A DNA stretch of 64,000 nt from Inonotus obliquus (taxonomy: Eukaryota; Basidiomycota; Agaricomycetes; Hymenochaetales; Hymenochaetaceae), in NCBI GenBank assembly GCA_032164295.1, contig JAJHTX010000001.1, positions 930,001-994,000 on the forward strand, read 5' to 3'. Shown here piece after piece: positions 11,114 to 23,023 of the stretch. Position 1 is the stretch's first letter, and the number at the start of each line of letters is the position of its first letter. The notes under the pieces were generated by a model, which saw only the letters and a program-made list of their open reading frames with translations, did not search any database and was not told the origin of the DNA. The translations under genes were made by a program, and so were the position numbers.

Positions 11114-14100
11114 GAAAAACCTTGGGGGACGTGTAAAAGAAAAGACTTATAAGTTACACAAGCAGGCGCAAAAAAAATCAGATCTGAATTGTCTGTAAGA
11201 GGCATACAATTCCCACGAATATCCTCTTTTCGACTGACTTCGCAACTCGCTTCGGCTGAAAATCCCAACTCAACATTCGACCACTACATAATTCACGCTT
11301 AGTTTATCTTCAACTGAACCCCAAAGCGTTCAAGGTAAATTCACGAATTTGGTCGCTTTTCACCTGCGAGGTGTTCTTACTGATCAGCACACTTAACCCG
11401 AGTGGTAGGATATAATATATCGAACCGAGGCCTCTCAGATCTCCAATAGCTCTTTGATTATACGGCATATTAACCCATTTACTCGCCCGGCATGGCAAGA
11501 GTCGAAACACACCGAACGGCACGATTCGTGCACGCGAAACAATATAGTGTCGTTGAGATGCGTTGTTGAATGGACCCATGGGCAACGCCTTGCCGTCTCC
11601 GCTCTAAATAATAGGCCATAAACCCGGGTCATCACAACTCGCCGAACTTCGCTACGGGGTCCGCGGGCGTCCCACAGTGGCAAGCTGTATCCGAATAAGC
11701 CTACAATAGCGTGAAATTTGCGCGTCTGAACCATTGTGCCCTTCCATTCCTCTAGGCATCGGGTGAATACAACCCTGACGGCTGCGGCAATGAGCAAGTC
11801 GTAATCCCGCCCAACAAGAGCATAGCCTCATTATCTCTTCCTCATTCGTCGGATCGTCCATGCAACAGTCGTTGGGATGGGACTGCAAAGCGCCGTTGTG
11901 CCGTTCTGGGGTTTGATTGAACCTAGACGTTCGCCGGTCATCGCCTGACTCCTTATCTAAATCCGTTAGCGTAATCACGTTGCGTATCAGCACATACTTC
12001 GATGGATTCAAAGGGTCCGCAGTGATACAGAGGAGGCTATTGGCCTGGTGGCGCGGACTCCCACTGGGAGTTTTGTTTCGGCTGGAGAAGAAAGTTTCGC
12101 GACTTCGATCAAACCATGAATGTATTCATTGGACGACTCAAAGTTCACGCGCTACCAATGCAGGACTTCCTAGGAATGACAAGTGCCGTTTGCTGTCGCT
12201 GCACTCCCTGTGCCCTCCTTTGCAATGAGCCTAACATCCCAAGTATTCATTCATATTGCATCCGAGGTTGCTGATCCTTTTGTGGGTCCCTCGATGATTC
12301 AGTCCCGGCCAAGAGTCTTTGGATACTCGTGCTTTGCTACGGAGATTCGTAGAGCATCCCGAATGGCGGTAGCGCATGGTATAGTTTCTCGAGCTATCCG
12401 GAACTTCCGATCATAATGGCCTGGTAGATCCTTCTGGTTTGGGAGTAAAAGCTCTCAGAGCGCGGAGATGACACAGATGTCAATGCACTCCGACTGCTTC
12501 TCTTGCCGTACTACGATGAAATCGCAAGACGGGTGCTGAATTATTCTCACACCGGCTGAATTGTGTATATGTTAGGAATTTAAAGGTGGCGCCCCCCAAT
12601 GTGCGTATGAGCCGATTCCGGAGTGTCTTGTGGACAACCCAGCTCTTTTCTGGTGCCTATTGGCCCTCACGCCGAAAGCGTTGCCGACATGCCGTGCTTT
12701 GGCAAAGGCATAGATTGTGCTCAAATTGTACTGTATCAGACGGATAGCTTGGACAACCCGTTTCGGTCGCCATAGGGTCTTCCTGCATATCAATTTTTAC
12801 TGCTGCCGATGCATGACGTCCAAAACTGGATCATGTCATCTACTGGTACTTCACCGTCTGGTACACGACCGCGGCGGCCATAGTCAGTTTCTGTCGTCCC
12901 GGTCTTCTAGCCCCATAGCTAACCGCGATTTCTGGACTCCGTTTTTCGCGTTATTATTCCCAAACGGTAAGAAATCGAGCTTATTCCGATAAATTTTACA
13001 TAACAGCTCGATGCGCGGGAGAATACAGAAGTCGACTCCTTCCAAGACACTGGATCTCAAAAGCACGACGTGACTTATACAACTAATCATCTCAAGTTAC
13101 AGACCGAAGACGATCCTCATGCTCTGGGAATCCCATCAGCCTGGACACTATTGCGCGAATCTCACTAGTCAATAGGCTGATATTTCGATGATTGGAGAAG
13201 GACGACGAGATCCGATCTTCTTGCGGCGCACGAAATGACTGTTGGTTCTCACTTCTTCTCACTTCTTTCATTTCCGCATGCCGTATTACCTTCCGCTAGC
13301 GCTTCGACACGACGATGCGCTACCGGATTCCCTGACTGCCTCATTTTGACTCTCACGGTCCGTGATCACGGCTCTTCATCATGATCGAATTGGGGTGGAA
13401 GTTGCACAGGAAGAAGAGTTCGCTGTTTTAACTCTCCTACGTGTCAAAAAATAGCACTTTCCATTGCTGATATCAAAGTTCCGGCACGCGGTTGCATTTT
13501 TTGTTCCGTTTCTAATTCAGGTCGCTTTTTTTCTGGCGGTCATTCCAATTTCGGACGTTCGTTGATTCAAACGCTTCAAACAAGACTTCGACATTCTTTA
13601 CTCCCGATCTACCTCTCGACGCCCACTAACATCACCGAGGTACCATGGAAGGTTTCTATCTTTGAAAACCCTTCGTTCTTCCATTGTTACAATTTCTTTC
13701 TCCTAGCGGGATGATCGGAGAGGAGTGGTCCTAGGGATGAAAGGGAAAAAAGGATAAGTTCTGACGGAGTTTACGTTTCATGAAGTTTTGTCCCGCGGAT
13801 TTCTGTGTAACCGGTGACGGTGAACTACGGACGGATATCTTGTCACGGTCGGACGGCACGAAGAATCACGGACGGTGATGTTTTGAGCCTCACGCCAAGG
13901 AATGAATGACGATGAAGATGGGCACACGCCTAGACGCGTGATACTAGTACTGCCCGTAGTATTGCTTCGAATCGTGGCGTGGCGCGGCGTATTTTCATCC
14001 CGGCACGGGGCACGATAGTTTCTAGCTTTCCTTCCCTCCGCCCCACTACAGATCCTGGAATCCGGCTCTCCATCCCCTCTCGCTTTATTTCCAATCTCAC

Positions 14101-16430
14101 TTCTCAATCTCAAACTTTCTCATATTTTCTCCTTTCTCTTTTTTTTTCTGGGATTACGCGTGCGATTCTAGATTACTAGAGTTTCAATTGGCTCATTCTC
14201 GTCACTCCATAATCCGCGATTAGTGGACTGCGCTGGTCTAACGTCACCGAGGCACCCAGGGGGTCCTTCGTTCGTAACTAGGGTTCTCTCCGCTGAGTGC
14301 TGATCAGCCAGGATGAGTCAAGACAGATGGACATTGTGCCACCGGATATTCAGCACAATTAGTCCGCTATTCAGTCGTTGTCAACGGCTCAGGTTTATCC
14401 AGCTGAGTAAAAGAAAGCCACAGAGCGGGTAGAGGAGCGGAAAAAATATCGCGGACAAATGTGTAAGACACGGAGATGTCGAGAAAAAGATGACGTATAG
14501 ATGGGATTACAGAACGATGAAATACAGTAATCCCGCTTTAAGCGTCTAACTTTTGCGGAACGGAACTTTATAGGTCCATTGTTGATCGCCGTCGAACGAG
14601 CGTACTTTGTCTTCTAGATAGATTCCGTAAAGGCGGAGATCTCACCTCACGCGTTCACGCCCACTTCGCCGCTCCGGTTTCCATCATTTCCCTCATTTCC
14701 GTTGTTCCTTTCATCTTCGCCGCCCTCTCTTTGTCATCTTCCAGCCCCACTCTTCGCGACTCCATATGGGCAAAAACGTATGAGGGCGGATGAAAAGAAC
14801 TCGAGTGTCATTGTCAATGTGAAATTACGCCTTCCCTGGAAATTGGCGTTTGTTGGCAGTGCCAAGCGTGAAGGAGAGGGAGAGCGGGGAACTCATTGAG
14901 TCTCTTGACGAAAGGGGGAAGAGAAAGGGAAGAACGGGGGTGTCTGTAGAGAGTGTTCCGGGATCCGACAAGTTGTTGAGTACTAATGGTACGCTTGCTG
15001 CTTTTATTCAGAGCAGAGCAGAAGCGGACGAAACGGGGTTGTCCGACGATGGGCACCCCAAGTTTGAGTTCGATTGGTCTATGAAACAAATCAACATGCT
15101 GACAAAATGGTCTGCAAGCAACCTGATTCGCGATCCGACTGACTTGAATCAGATCGCGGTGATAAGTCATTCTTGGTGATCGGAGGAGTGGCCTGCCGAA
15201 TGATGAACGTGACTGGGGTAGTGACCCAAGTTAGGCAAGGCGGTGCTATTTAGAAGAGTGCGTCAACTTCGCCTGTCACGCGCCTATCGCCTGGAAGTAA
15301 AGACGGAGTCGCCTGTGCGTGACACGTACATTCGTTTAGAGCCTACTTAGACTCTGAGCAACGTCCGCGGTCCAACTAACGGAACTCGTCCGTCGTTCCA
15401 CGGTCGCTCGCATAATGATACGTGCCCTCTCTTCGCCTGTTCTTCTGATGCCACGGATACGCGAAGACTCTTGAGAAAAAAGTAACGCGTGCATCCGGAG
15501 ACGATCCTTGATCTTCATAATTAATTACAAGGCGCGGAGGCCAGCGGAGGGAACTCCCACAGCGAAGAGTGTCGGCGGTGATGAGGAGTCAGTTGATGGA
15601 TGGGTTCTGTAAATGGGAAGACGATAGAGGACGACGGCATATGATATAGCACATCTTCATAGTCAAGTCAAAGGCATCAGGGGATATATTCATGCAAGCG
15701 GGGAGGAGAGCAACTGTCCAGGAAAGGCAGGTATGACATGATACATGTGTTACGTAACGATGGTCTATTGATAGATAGCAATGGCAAGGCATTTACGACA
15801 TTAGTGCTGGATGGACCTCGGCTACCACTACTACATAAACTCAGACTGCTGATCGGAGACAGCCAGGCGTTAGTTCTCGTTCCGAACGGGGTGGGCGGGG
15901 ATGTACTGTACTATACGAGGCGGTGCACTGTGTAAGTATCATAGGACATGACCGTCGTTTTAGCCAGCATGTCGGCTCTTCAATATTACGTTTCACATAG
16001 AATTCAAATTCTTTCTTGCCATGTCTGAGCTTTGAACAAAACTACTGCTCACATTGAAGGACATCGCGGGCGCTCTCTCTTTTTCACGTGCACGCCGTGA
16101 TGTAGAGTCGGACGGAGAGCGGTGAAGAGACAGGATGAATTGAAGAAAGAAGCGGTGGCAATAAATACTTATAAAAGAAAATTCAAGGGACATTCATGCT
16201 CTTGCACAAGTTTGGCGACGAAGGAGCCGCTGTTCTTACTTACATACGGACATTCTACTACTCGTATTAACACGGCGAACTCACCCAAATCCCTCCTACT
16301 TCCTTCTTTCCTCACCTATCCTTCCCTCCGTCTTCCTTCCTTCCCCTCCAATCCTCCGCCGCCATATATAATGCTATGATATACCCATCCCCTCCTTCCC
16401 TTTCTCCCATACTCCTTTCCTCTCTCGCAA
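11114..16430. other. 5.3 kb gene-poor stretch
   Basis: No recognisable gene. The open frames here (up to about 120 codons) lack family motifs and mostly lack an ATG. There are no long terminal repeats, terminal inverted repeats or transposase/reverse transcriptase motifs that I can recognise. From about 13.3 to 13.9 kb several TCACGG/CCGTGA half-palindromes occur. The last 150 nt form a pyrimidine-rich promoter for the downstream F-box gene. Confidence 0.5.
16365..16372 (+). promoter_or_regulatory. TATA-like element of F-box gene
   Basis: TATATAAT lies 59 nt before the start codon at 16431, immediately after a CT-rich tract (16,300-16,360). A pyrimidine-rich stretch next to the start is a common core-promoter layout in filamentous fungi. 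Confidence 0.4.
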
Positions 16431-18733
16431 ATGACATCCTCCCTTCTCTCCTGTCCCAACGAGATTCTCCTCAAAATCGCCTTCGAGACTGCCTGCATAG
16501 ACTCACTTGGCCCGCCTACACAACTCCCCGCACTCCTCGTCTGTTGCCGTCGCCTGTATAATACCCTTGTTCGTGATCCACTGCTCTATGGTCTCATATT
16601 TAAAGCAAAGTTTGACGTCACCGCCGCTCGACGTCGCTTCGGTCCTATCGCACTCCTCAGCAAGAACCTTGCTGTACAGCTCAAAGCATACTGTCAGTCC
16701 CTCAAGCGCATTCGCCAAGGTGACATCTATGCAGAGACGCTCGAGCTGGACCTGTGGAATGCGTATCTCATGATGAACGAAAACGACGGCAAGAACGCCG
16801 TGGAGCTCATCGAGTACGCTCGGCTTCCGGATTTTGTCAACCGGCTAGTTCGTCAACGACTGCATGAACAAATCGTGGAAGGGAACTGGCCGAAGGAGAA
16901 TACGACAAGAAGTTTAGCATTATGGCTGCTTTGGATGGTGACGGACACTGGTAAGTCGTGTGCCCACTGTGATGACTATATGCAGTATCGCTGAATTTGG
17001 ACGTACAGCCGCGCTCCGCAGCGAGTCGCATGACGAACGCGAGTCGCTCATTCGCCTCCTCCTCCCCTTCGTCATTTGTTGTTTTCGTGTGCGTATTTGC
17101 CAGTATGCTCATCTTGCAGTCTGATAACGCTTCGCGGCCTGCCTACACAGTACAACTGCTACCATGCTGCGGATCTACACTACGGTCTGCCACTCATCCG
17201 CGAGGACTTCCCACAGCTGCCCGCTTCGCTCATGACAGCGCACGGCCAGTACCCACAATATCCATGTCGAAACGCAGTCTCGCATCTTACCCACTTCAAT
17301 CAGCGCGTTACCATTGCAAGACCACCGATCGTCCAAGCAGCACAGTTGCTGTACTTCGCGCGACGCGAACTAAATGGTTTTCAAATACCCATGGGAATCC
17401 CTGCCAACCGTGAACGCGCCCTCGCTCTAGGCCAGCCGACCGGTGCAACGCGAGCAGATTACGAGGAACTCAATTCGCATCCTTGCGCTCGGCTTCTTAG
17501 CCTAGGTTCGTGGGACTGGGACACTTCACTGACACCCGAGCAACGTCGGAATGCCCTCAGTGGGAATGAGAGGTTTCCGTCGGCATGTGCTTTAAGCGCG
17601 CGCTTTGATGCGGACTGGGAACGTCTTACTGGGTGTTACACGCCATGGACCACACCGATGTCCGGTTCGTTTGCGCGGTATGCGTTTGGTTCGTTGGTGG
17701 GTCGATGGGTTGGCAGAATGCTCATTCCGGATGAGAATTCGTACATGACGATGATTCAGAATCCTCTTCTTCCCGGCTATTTTGGCGAGAACTTCCCGTT
17801 CAGTACGATGCGGCCGTTTATGCTTACGTTGCGAGAGTATCATTGCATAAGTCCTGAGGAACCTGTCGACTTCAGGACGGCTGACAATGGATTGGATGAC
17901 GGTGTGCTGAATGCGTACTTGCCACCTCTGAATATGCTGGTGGAGCAGGTGACCCTCCAACCCATCATCTACTTATATATTATCTTCATACTAATATTTT
18001 TGATTATTTTACAGGACGCCGTAACGTTTACAGAGCAGTCCCCAGAACAGTATCGCCACCGGTACGAAAGAGTAAGGCCAGGCCAACCGAGTTCGCACAA
18101 CGAAGAGACGTGTGTCTATTGCCTTCATCGTGCATCGCAACTTCCCGCTCAGCGGGCGGCCCGTTTGGCCGAGATTGAGGCAGCCTTTGAGGAGGCCGGG
18201 CTTGGGCGGAATGACCTGGGCGTCGACTCCGACTCCGACTCTGACTCCGACTCCGGCTCCGATACTGACGCGGAGGACGAAGAATACGAGGCGACGATTG
18301 AAGAAGGACCATGCAACGGCATCTTGGATGTCGTCTTCACCGGTTTGACGGAGAAACGACACGGAGATGCATGGTGCCATTACATGTACTACGGTCGGTT
18401 GCGCGAATGGGATGGATTGATTGTACTAGTCGGAGTTCCGGTGAGTTTGTTCCTCCTTTTTCTTTGCGATCATTGCCCTTGTTCTGTCATAAATCAATGC
18501 CAATCGCTGACATGTAGCCTCCACCTCCTTTCATGCCCGTCTTTGGACCTCCCCTACCGGACGCGCAGAACGACGTGAATGAGCGACTGTGGGGAAAGTG
18601 GATTTTCCGTGGGTACTTGCACGGCGGACAGAACTTCACGGGCCGGTGGCGGCACTATGCATATGACTTGTTCAGCCCTGCGTATGAGGGAGCGTTCACG
18701 CTTTCGAAGAGGGCGGATTCTGAAGATGCCTGA
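16431..18733 (+). CDS. large F-box protein (Agaricomycete type)
   Basis: Likely SCF substrate adaptor. The ATG at 16431 opens MTSSLLSCPNEILLKIAFETA; the F-box spans about residues 5-50 (PNEILLKIAFE, ALLVCCRRLYN, LLYGLIFKAKFDV). Introns are placed after VTDT (GTAAGT), after PFVICCFR (GTGCGT, acceptor CCTACACAG), after LNMLVEQ (in-frame intron near 17,950-18,014) and after VLVGVP. The central part (YNCYHAADLHYGLPLIRED ... WTTPMSGSFARYAFGSLVGRW) and the C-terminal WIFRGYLHGGQNFTGRWRHY look like a conserved non-LRR domain accompanying such F-boxes. An acidic SD repeat sits before EEGPCNGILDVVFTG. The CVYCLHR motif (Cys pair) might bind metal. Length is about 670 residues. Target unknown. Confidence 0.75.
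18225..18266 (+). repeat. imperfect GACTCC hexamer repeat (Ser-Asp run)
   Basis: Seven consecutive hexamers close to GACTCC inside the large F-box gene, encoding DSDSDSDSDSGSDTD. An in-frame microsatellite that could vary in length without breaking the frame. Confidence 0.8.
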
Positions 18734-20588
18734 GTGTGCTTCCGCGTTCTGACGTTCTGGCGCTATTCGATCCTAGAGAGATCCATGCCCTCGGAGCGAA
18801 CTTTGAAGTCTACCCGTCACAGGTCACTTGGCGTTACAGTACAGTACCTGTTCTCGGCGTCTATTCTCGATCATTGTCACATTGACCCGAACACGCCGAG
18901 AGGGTCTGTCACATCTTATTCTTTCTCGCTCCTTCCGGCACGGACCTATTTTGGACGTCGCACTTTCCCGTTTCCTCGATGATCCGTCAGCTCCGTTTCC
19001 TCATTCGGGAAGGCGGAGTGCGCAGATATGTAGGAAAGATTTTGGTTGGAGGTGGTTTTTCTGTCTGCTCTGGTAATCATGAGACCCGCATCGTGTCACT
19101 TCTCTAATCCTGCCGCTGGTTCTTGCCGTCATATGTGGTTATTTCTGTCTGGGGAATCGCCGTTCTCTTGTTGGTTCCGAGTCCGAGTCTCCGCCGCTGC
19201 CGTCATCATTTATTTGCCCTACAGTTGCTCTCTTACGTCCAAAGCCTCGTTACGGGAAGATGTGCGAGAGTTGGGCGGCATATGTATGCACGTCCTTCTT
19301 GCTTCCTTATTTCTCTTACGTAGGCTGAGGAGCATGATAGGCTCCGTTGATATCGCGTTGTCGTGCTCACCGTCTTCACACTTTTGGAAGATATTGTTGC
19401 CCGATCTTCGCGTAGTTCATATTCATACACGTTTATCCTTCTTGCCGTTTCGCACTGCAGTTACATATCTCGTATTGTCAATTGCTGTGTATGCCGTTGT
19501 CCTGATGCTATTATCGTGTTTACTTATTCATCCGTACCTCTGTTTCCCTCGCATCTTGCCATTTCTCGTCTCGTCATCTCATACTGTTTTACCGTTTTCA
19601 TGTTATTCTTTCTTTCCTTGTCACTGCATTGCATCCCACTCCATCGTCATTTGCTTCCATCAGGCATCTATACACTGCATCATGTCAATTTATTTGTTGC
19701 AATCTACTTCATCACACACATGTTCCCACAAACGCCGCATCCCACTCTTATTCATAGACCATCGCACACATGTGCCTCCCGCCACCAGGCAGGTTACGAC
19801 ATCACGTATCAAAGTCACAGATTCATGTATACCACTGTTTGGTTCTTTGCGATTCTTCACACAAAACGCTCCCGGGTCCTGTATGAGATTTCTTCTGATT
19901 GTTCTTCGGTTGTATATCTCCGTATCTACTCCACTACTCTTCTACCAAACCACCTTTCGTAACAGATACAAACACGTTTACCCGCAGATCTCCGTTTGTT
20001 TTGGTATTACGTTTACTCAACTGGATATATTTGATGCTTCCTTCATAAGCCTCGCAGTACTAGTAGGCGTATTTGATAAAGGCACAATTTATGAACTGGA
20101 AGCGTGTTTTGAGAGTTCGCTTTGAATTGGATTTCAAGGGAGATTTACGTACTTGAATCGTTCCCTTGCGTTTTTCCATGCTAGGAGCTAGAATTAGAAC
20201 ACTGAAATGAGACGAAGGTTTCTTCCATCCCGGTTGTTGTTAGTGTATGGTTCTAGCTGACAAGATAGGCTGCTCTATCATCCGGGCCGACTCAGATTAA
20301 TGCCAGGAATAATTAATATCTGAGTTATTGCCGGAGTATGTGGCTCATAACTAAGACCCGAGCCGGAATGAGAAGCTAAGGTGAATCCCAAAATAGATAT
20401 GATCGGCTAAGTGCCGAGATGCCGAATATTTCTCTAATCATAGCATCGTTACCACCCCGCAAACGCGTGGATACGGCGTCGCTCATATCCCATCCACACA
20501 ATACTCATCTCGCGGAAACATAAAGCGAGCAGGGAGTAAGAATCAAGTGAAAAATCAGTAACAACCGTGTGCCTCAGAAACAGCTTCC
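18734..20588. other. intergenic, pyrimidine-rich on + strand
   Basis: About 1.85 kb after the F-box stop codon. From 18.9 to 20.0 kb the + strand is rich in T and C, which keeps stop codons rare and produces long spurious frames with hydrophobic translations. No protein family is recognisable. It may contain the F-box 3' UTR and the amidohydrolase promoter. Confidence 0.5.
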
Positions 20589-22707
20589 ATGATGCATCTC
20601 TGCGCCGACTCGGAGGGAACCAGGGTCTCGGACAATTCATCAGGGCCTATCCTGATCCTCGCCGGTCGTCTCTTCGACCCTCGCTCACTGGACTTCCTTC
20701 GAGATCAGGCAATCACCGTCGACCCCGTCTCTGGTCTCGTCACTGATGTCCGACCACTTGGCGACTTAGACTCAGAGGCGTTGGCCCATGCCGTACTCGC
20801 GGAAGATCCCACCGTCATCGACCTTCGTCAGGCAACCGTCCTTCCTGGTTTCGTGGACGTCCATGTTCACTGTACGCTTCTTATCTGCTATGTGCCCCTG
20901 TTTACTATATTCCCCGCCCATATTGCGCCTTCGTGCCGCCACAGGGAGAAGCTTCCTAACCTACATTCCTCATTGCGGTGTGGAAGGGAGTAGGTTCTAA
21001 ACGCATCGATCACTTGCTTAATGCATACAAAGCTTCTTCTTACTACCCTTTCTTGAAATTTTCTCAGAACTGCTGGTTTGGATTCAAAAGAATCGGAACT
21101 GAGATGTCTCGCTGCTTTTCTTCTCTTTTTTGTAGTCTTCTTACATCCGTACTCGGAAACCTCCTGGGATGATCAATTAACAAAAGAGCCGCTCGTTGAG
21201 CGCACGGTACGCGCCATCGCACATGCGCGAGAGACGCTTCTCGCAGGGTTTACCACAGTCAGGTTAGTTCAACTTCTGCCCTGAGAACACCGAACCTTTC
21301 CGTTCTTTCAATTCATTCAAAATTGGACGGTAAAACGACAATCAGAGTTTAACCGTATTTTGCGGAAAGTGCCCGTAGCTTTCTCTTCATGCCCGACAGC
21401 CGCCGCTGACGCGAACTCTCCGCTTTCGTGGATTATGGGTTCTGACTCTATTTGTTTGGTAATGTAGAGATCTAGGAACCGAAGGTGCCGGAGATGCGGA
21501 TATCTCCTTACGCAAATGCCTTTCGGGGAGACATTCTCTTGCTCCTGGCCCACGCTATTATTGCGCTAACAGGGCACTCGTCCCGACTGGAGCTTACGGT
21601 GAGTAGTGAGGAGACCGCTATGCGTTCATCCTCTATCTTTGATCTGCTTCGGAAAACATAACAAAGTACTGATAGCCTTATGGTCCGCGGCCATTCATTT
21701 GAATAGGCCCGAAGAGCAGGCTCATCCTTAATCAAGAGGGCGTTGAGGGCGTCATCGGTGCTGAAGTCGCAGACGGTGTCGAAGAGTGTAGGAAGGCTGT
21801 CCGGCGGCAGGTGGGTGCCGGCGCGGATTGGATCAAGGTTCGTGTCTACTCTCTCTTAAACGTAAGGAAACTTACGTCTCAGGCGCTAGATCTACGCAGG
21901 TTAGAATAAGCCACCTATGTCGACATGATACAAGGAACGGCGCATTCTGATTAGTCTGATATTCTATTACTAGATTATAGATACCGTTCGCGTCTTGCGG
22001 ATGTATCCGCTCGACCGGCCTCCGCCTCTGTAGCAACATTTCAGACAGATGAACTAAAAGCGCTCATCGACACTGCACATCATCTCGGTTTGAAGATAGC
22101 TGCACATGCCAGCACAGCGCCCGCTATCAGTACACTAGTCAAGCTCGGTGTTGATACGATTGAACATGGATATGGGGTAGACGATGCAGCGTTATTCGCA
22201 CGAATGGCTCAGAATGGAGTGACGTGGGTGCCAACTCTCGCCGCCTATCACACACTCGGAAAGGAGGGAGTTTGGGCGCGTGCATGCGCTACCTTCCAGG
22301 TTGCGCTGACCACAGATGTCAAAATTGCTTGTGGAGGAGACACAGGCGTCTTTCGCCATGGGGACAATGCACTGGAAATGCAGCTCATGGTGCGCCTTGG
22401 TGCTGATTGGCGCAGCGTGCTACGGTGGGCTACCCTTGGGGGATGGGAGTGCGTACGCTCAAAAGAATGGGAAAGCCCTAGCGGGAAAGAGCGCTTGGAT
22501 AGAATCGAGGAATTACGTGAAGCTAGGGATGTGGTGGGCGATAACGAGGTGCCATTTGGCGTAATACGTAAAGGCTTTGCAGCTGACTTGATTGCGACTA
22601 CCGGAGATTTGGAATTCAACTTCGAGAACGCGATAGCTCCGGGAAGTATATCGTTCGTAATGAAAATGGGGAAGGTGTTCAAGAAGGGTGGTGTTGCATT
22701 CTTGTGA
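20589..22707 (+). CDS. imidazolonepropionase-like metal-dependent amidohydrolase
   Basis: Cytosolic-type hydrolase of the amidohydrolase superfamily (TIM barrel with an N- and C-terminal beta-sandwich), probably acting on a cyclic amide or C-terminal dipeptide bond. Exon 1 ends in LPGFVDVHVH, the first HxH metal motif. A GTACGC...TTGTAG intron then gives HFFLHPYSETSWDDQLTKEP. After ETLLAGFTTVR the next exon starts DLGTEGAGDADISLRKC, then GPRYYCANRALVPTGAYG and GAGADWIK. Later come IAAHAST (metal His), VDTIEHGYGVDD (second His) and CGGDTGVFRHGDNALE (catalytic Asp). The C-terminal FGVIRKGFAADLIATTGD is the family's closing sandwich strand. All metal ligands are present; the real substrate is not predictable. 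No signal peptide. A related domain is fused to a TolB propeller at 32.0-36.4 kb. Confidence 0.85.
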
Positions 22708-23023
22708 AGTAGCTTATATGCAATGCGCCATGTCAAATGGGAGAATATGATATTGGTTATAGTTCTCCCTTTGTATTTGTAGTAAACTCTATTCGTGCCT
22801 CGTTTTTCTTCCGTTTTGAGAATAAATCTACTCCTTCATGCTAACAACATCGGAGTCTCAAGTCGATTGCTGACACGCGTTTCGCGTCAATAAGTCACAT
22901 GATCGAGATTGAGCGATAATGCCGGTAGTTTTCGTTCCGGCCCGGGACTGGGCTCCCAAGAAGAGTACATTCGTAGTGTCGTGCAGACTTCGCTCCAACT
23001 TTCATCTTTCATAGACTGAAATC
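22708..23023. other. intergenic (3' end of amidohydrolase, promoter of IMPase)
   Basis: 316 nt with no gene. AATAAA at 22821-22826 is a plausible polyadenylation signal 114 nt past the amidohydrolase stop. The rest should hold the promoter of the inositol monophosphatase. Confidence 0.5.
22821..22826 (+). terminator. AATAAA polyadenylation signal candidate
   Basis: AATAAA preceded by T-rich sequence (CGTTTTTCTTCCGTTTTG), at a normal distance from the stop codon at 22707. Fungal polyadenylation signals are loose, so this is tentative. Confidence 0.35.

Noticed and set aside
14850..15179. Frame with FEFDWSMKQINMLTKWSASN
   Set aside because: No start codon (begins with TTG), an equally long antisense frame exists, and no flanking exon or homologue is recognisable.
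19046..20125. 359-codon + strand frame after the F-box gene
   Set aside because: It begins at TTG, has no ATG in a good context, and its length is explained by T/C-rich composition that removes stop codons. The hydrophobic translation has no ordered TM pattern or family motif.
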